From assembly GCA_003427395.1 (NCBI GenBank), contig BFEA01000452.1, positions 1,135,048-1,162,144 on the forward strand: a DNA stretch of 27,097 bases. Reading direction: 5' to 3'. The position numbers were made by a program, and so were the translations under genes. Under the pieces are notes generated by a model. The model was not told the origin of the DNA and made no database searches. It saw only the letters and a program-made list of their open reading frames with translations. Positions 27,069 to 27,097 of this stretch are shown in pieces (the first letter of the stretch is position 1; the number at the start of each line of letters is the position of its first letter). The stretch comes from Chara braunii. Lineage: Eukaryota > Streptophyta > Charophyceae > Charales > Characeae.

Positions 27069-27097
27069 GTGAGGGCACATACCTGGTATTGGCGATG

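Noticed and set aside
1-27097. CRISPR array, bacterial operon or rRNA genes
   Set aside because: Repeats are not regularly spaced with unique equal spacers, and all recognisable genes are eukaryotic or retrotransposon in type.

Overview
This is a repeat-dominated eukaryotic nuclear window, most likely from a green-lineage organism. The supports are Ty3/gypsy chromoviruses with a C-terminal chromodomain, TTTAGGG-type (plant telomere/telobox) motifs at 5536-5620, tRNA-derived SINEs, long GA/CT microsatellites, and a consensus GTAAGT splice donor. A charophyte such as Chara is my best guess, but that is inference. No bacterial-style operons, RBSs or CRISPR are present.

Layout. 1-582: CT microsatellite and the left copy of a dispersed repeat whose inverted partner closes the window (26408-27045). 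575-5400: a mosaic of small repeats. It holds a hairpin cluster, a 27-bp minisatellite, an LTR/PBS-like piece, a minus-strand tRNA-like SINE head, a ~150-bp tandem array with (GAT)14, a pyrimidine tract, two poly(T)-headed retroposon ends, a 499-bp foldback element with 26-bp perfect terminal inverted repeats plus a mini relative, and three copies of a ~48-bp hairpin-forming unit. 5536-12365: a decayed Ty3/gypsy chromovirus (element 1) with gag, protease, RNase H, integrase and chromodomain remnants, no reverse transcriptase, and a 624-base assembly gap. 12919-16233: the only convincing host gene, a TATA-driven KH-domain/poly-Q protein whose first coding exon ends inside a RING finger. 16234-19800: intron or intergenic DNA with microsatellites, a Lys-rich broken ORF, an LTR-like promoter, an orphan broken ORF and a PPT/LTR-like junction. 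19808-20347: a SINE with clear 22-bp target-site duplications, apparently nested in another A-tailed insertion. 20348-21440: no gene recognised. 21440-24125: a second, more decayed relative of element 1 whose RT motifs are out of order. 24126-26400: LTR-like sequence with a TATA box and repeats. 26408-27068: the inverted right-hand repeat and (GAT)6.

Working together. The two chromoviruses complement each other as fossils: element 2 keeps RT fragments that element 1 lost, and where they align it shows CAG where element 1 carries TAG. The KH-RING gene would combine RNA binding with ubiquitin-ligase activity, the architecture of MEX-3-type proteins. Its remaining RING exon is not found here and probably lies beyond a long intron. 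The most notable unexplained structures are the foldback module family, the three covarying hairpin units at 5069-5380, and the nested retroposons.
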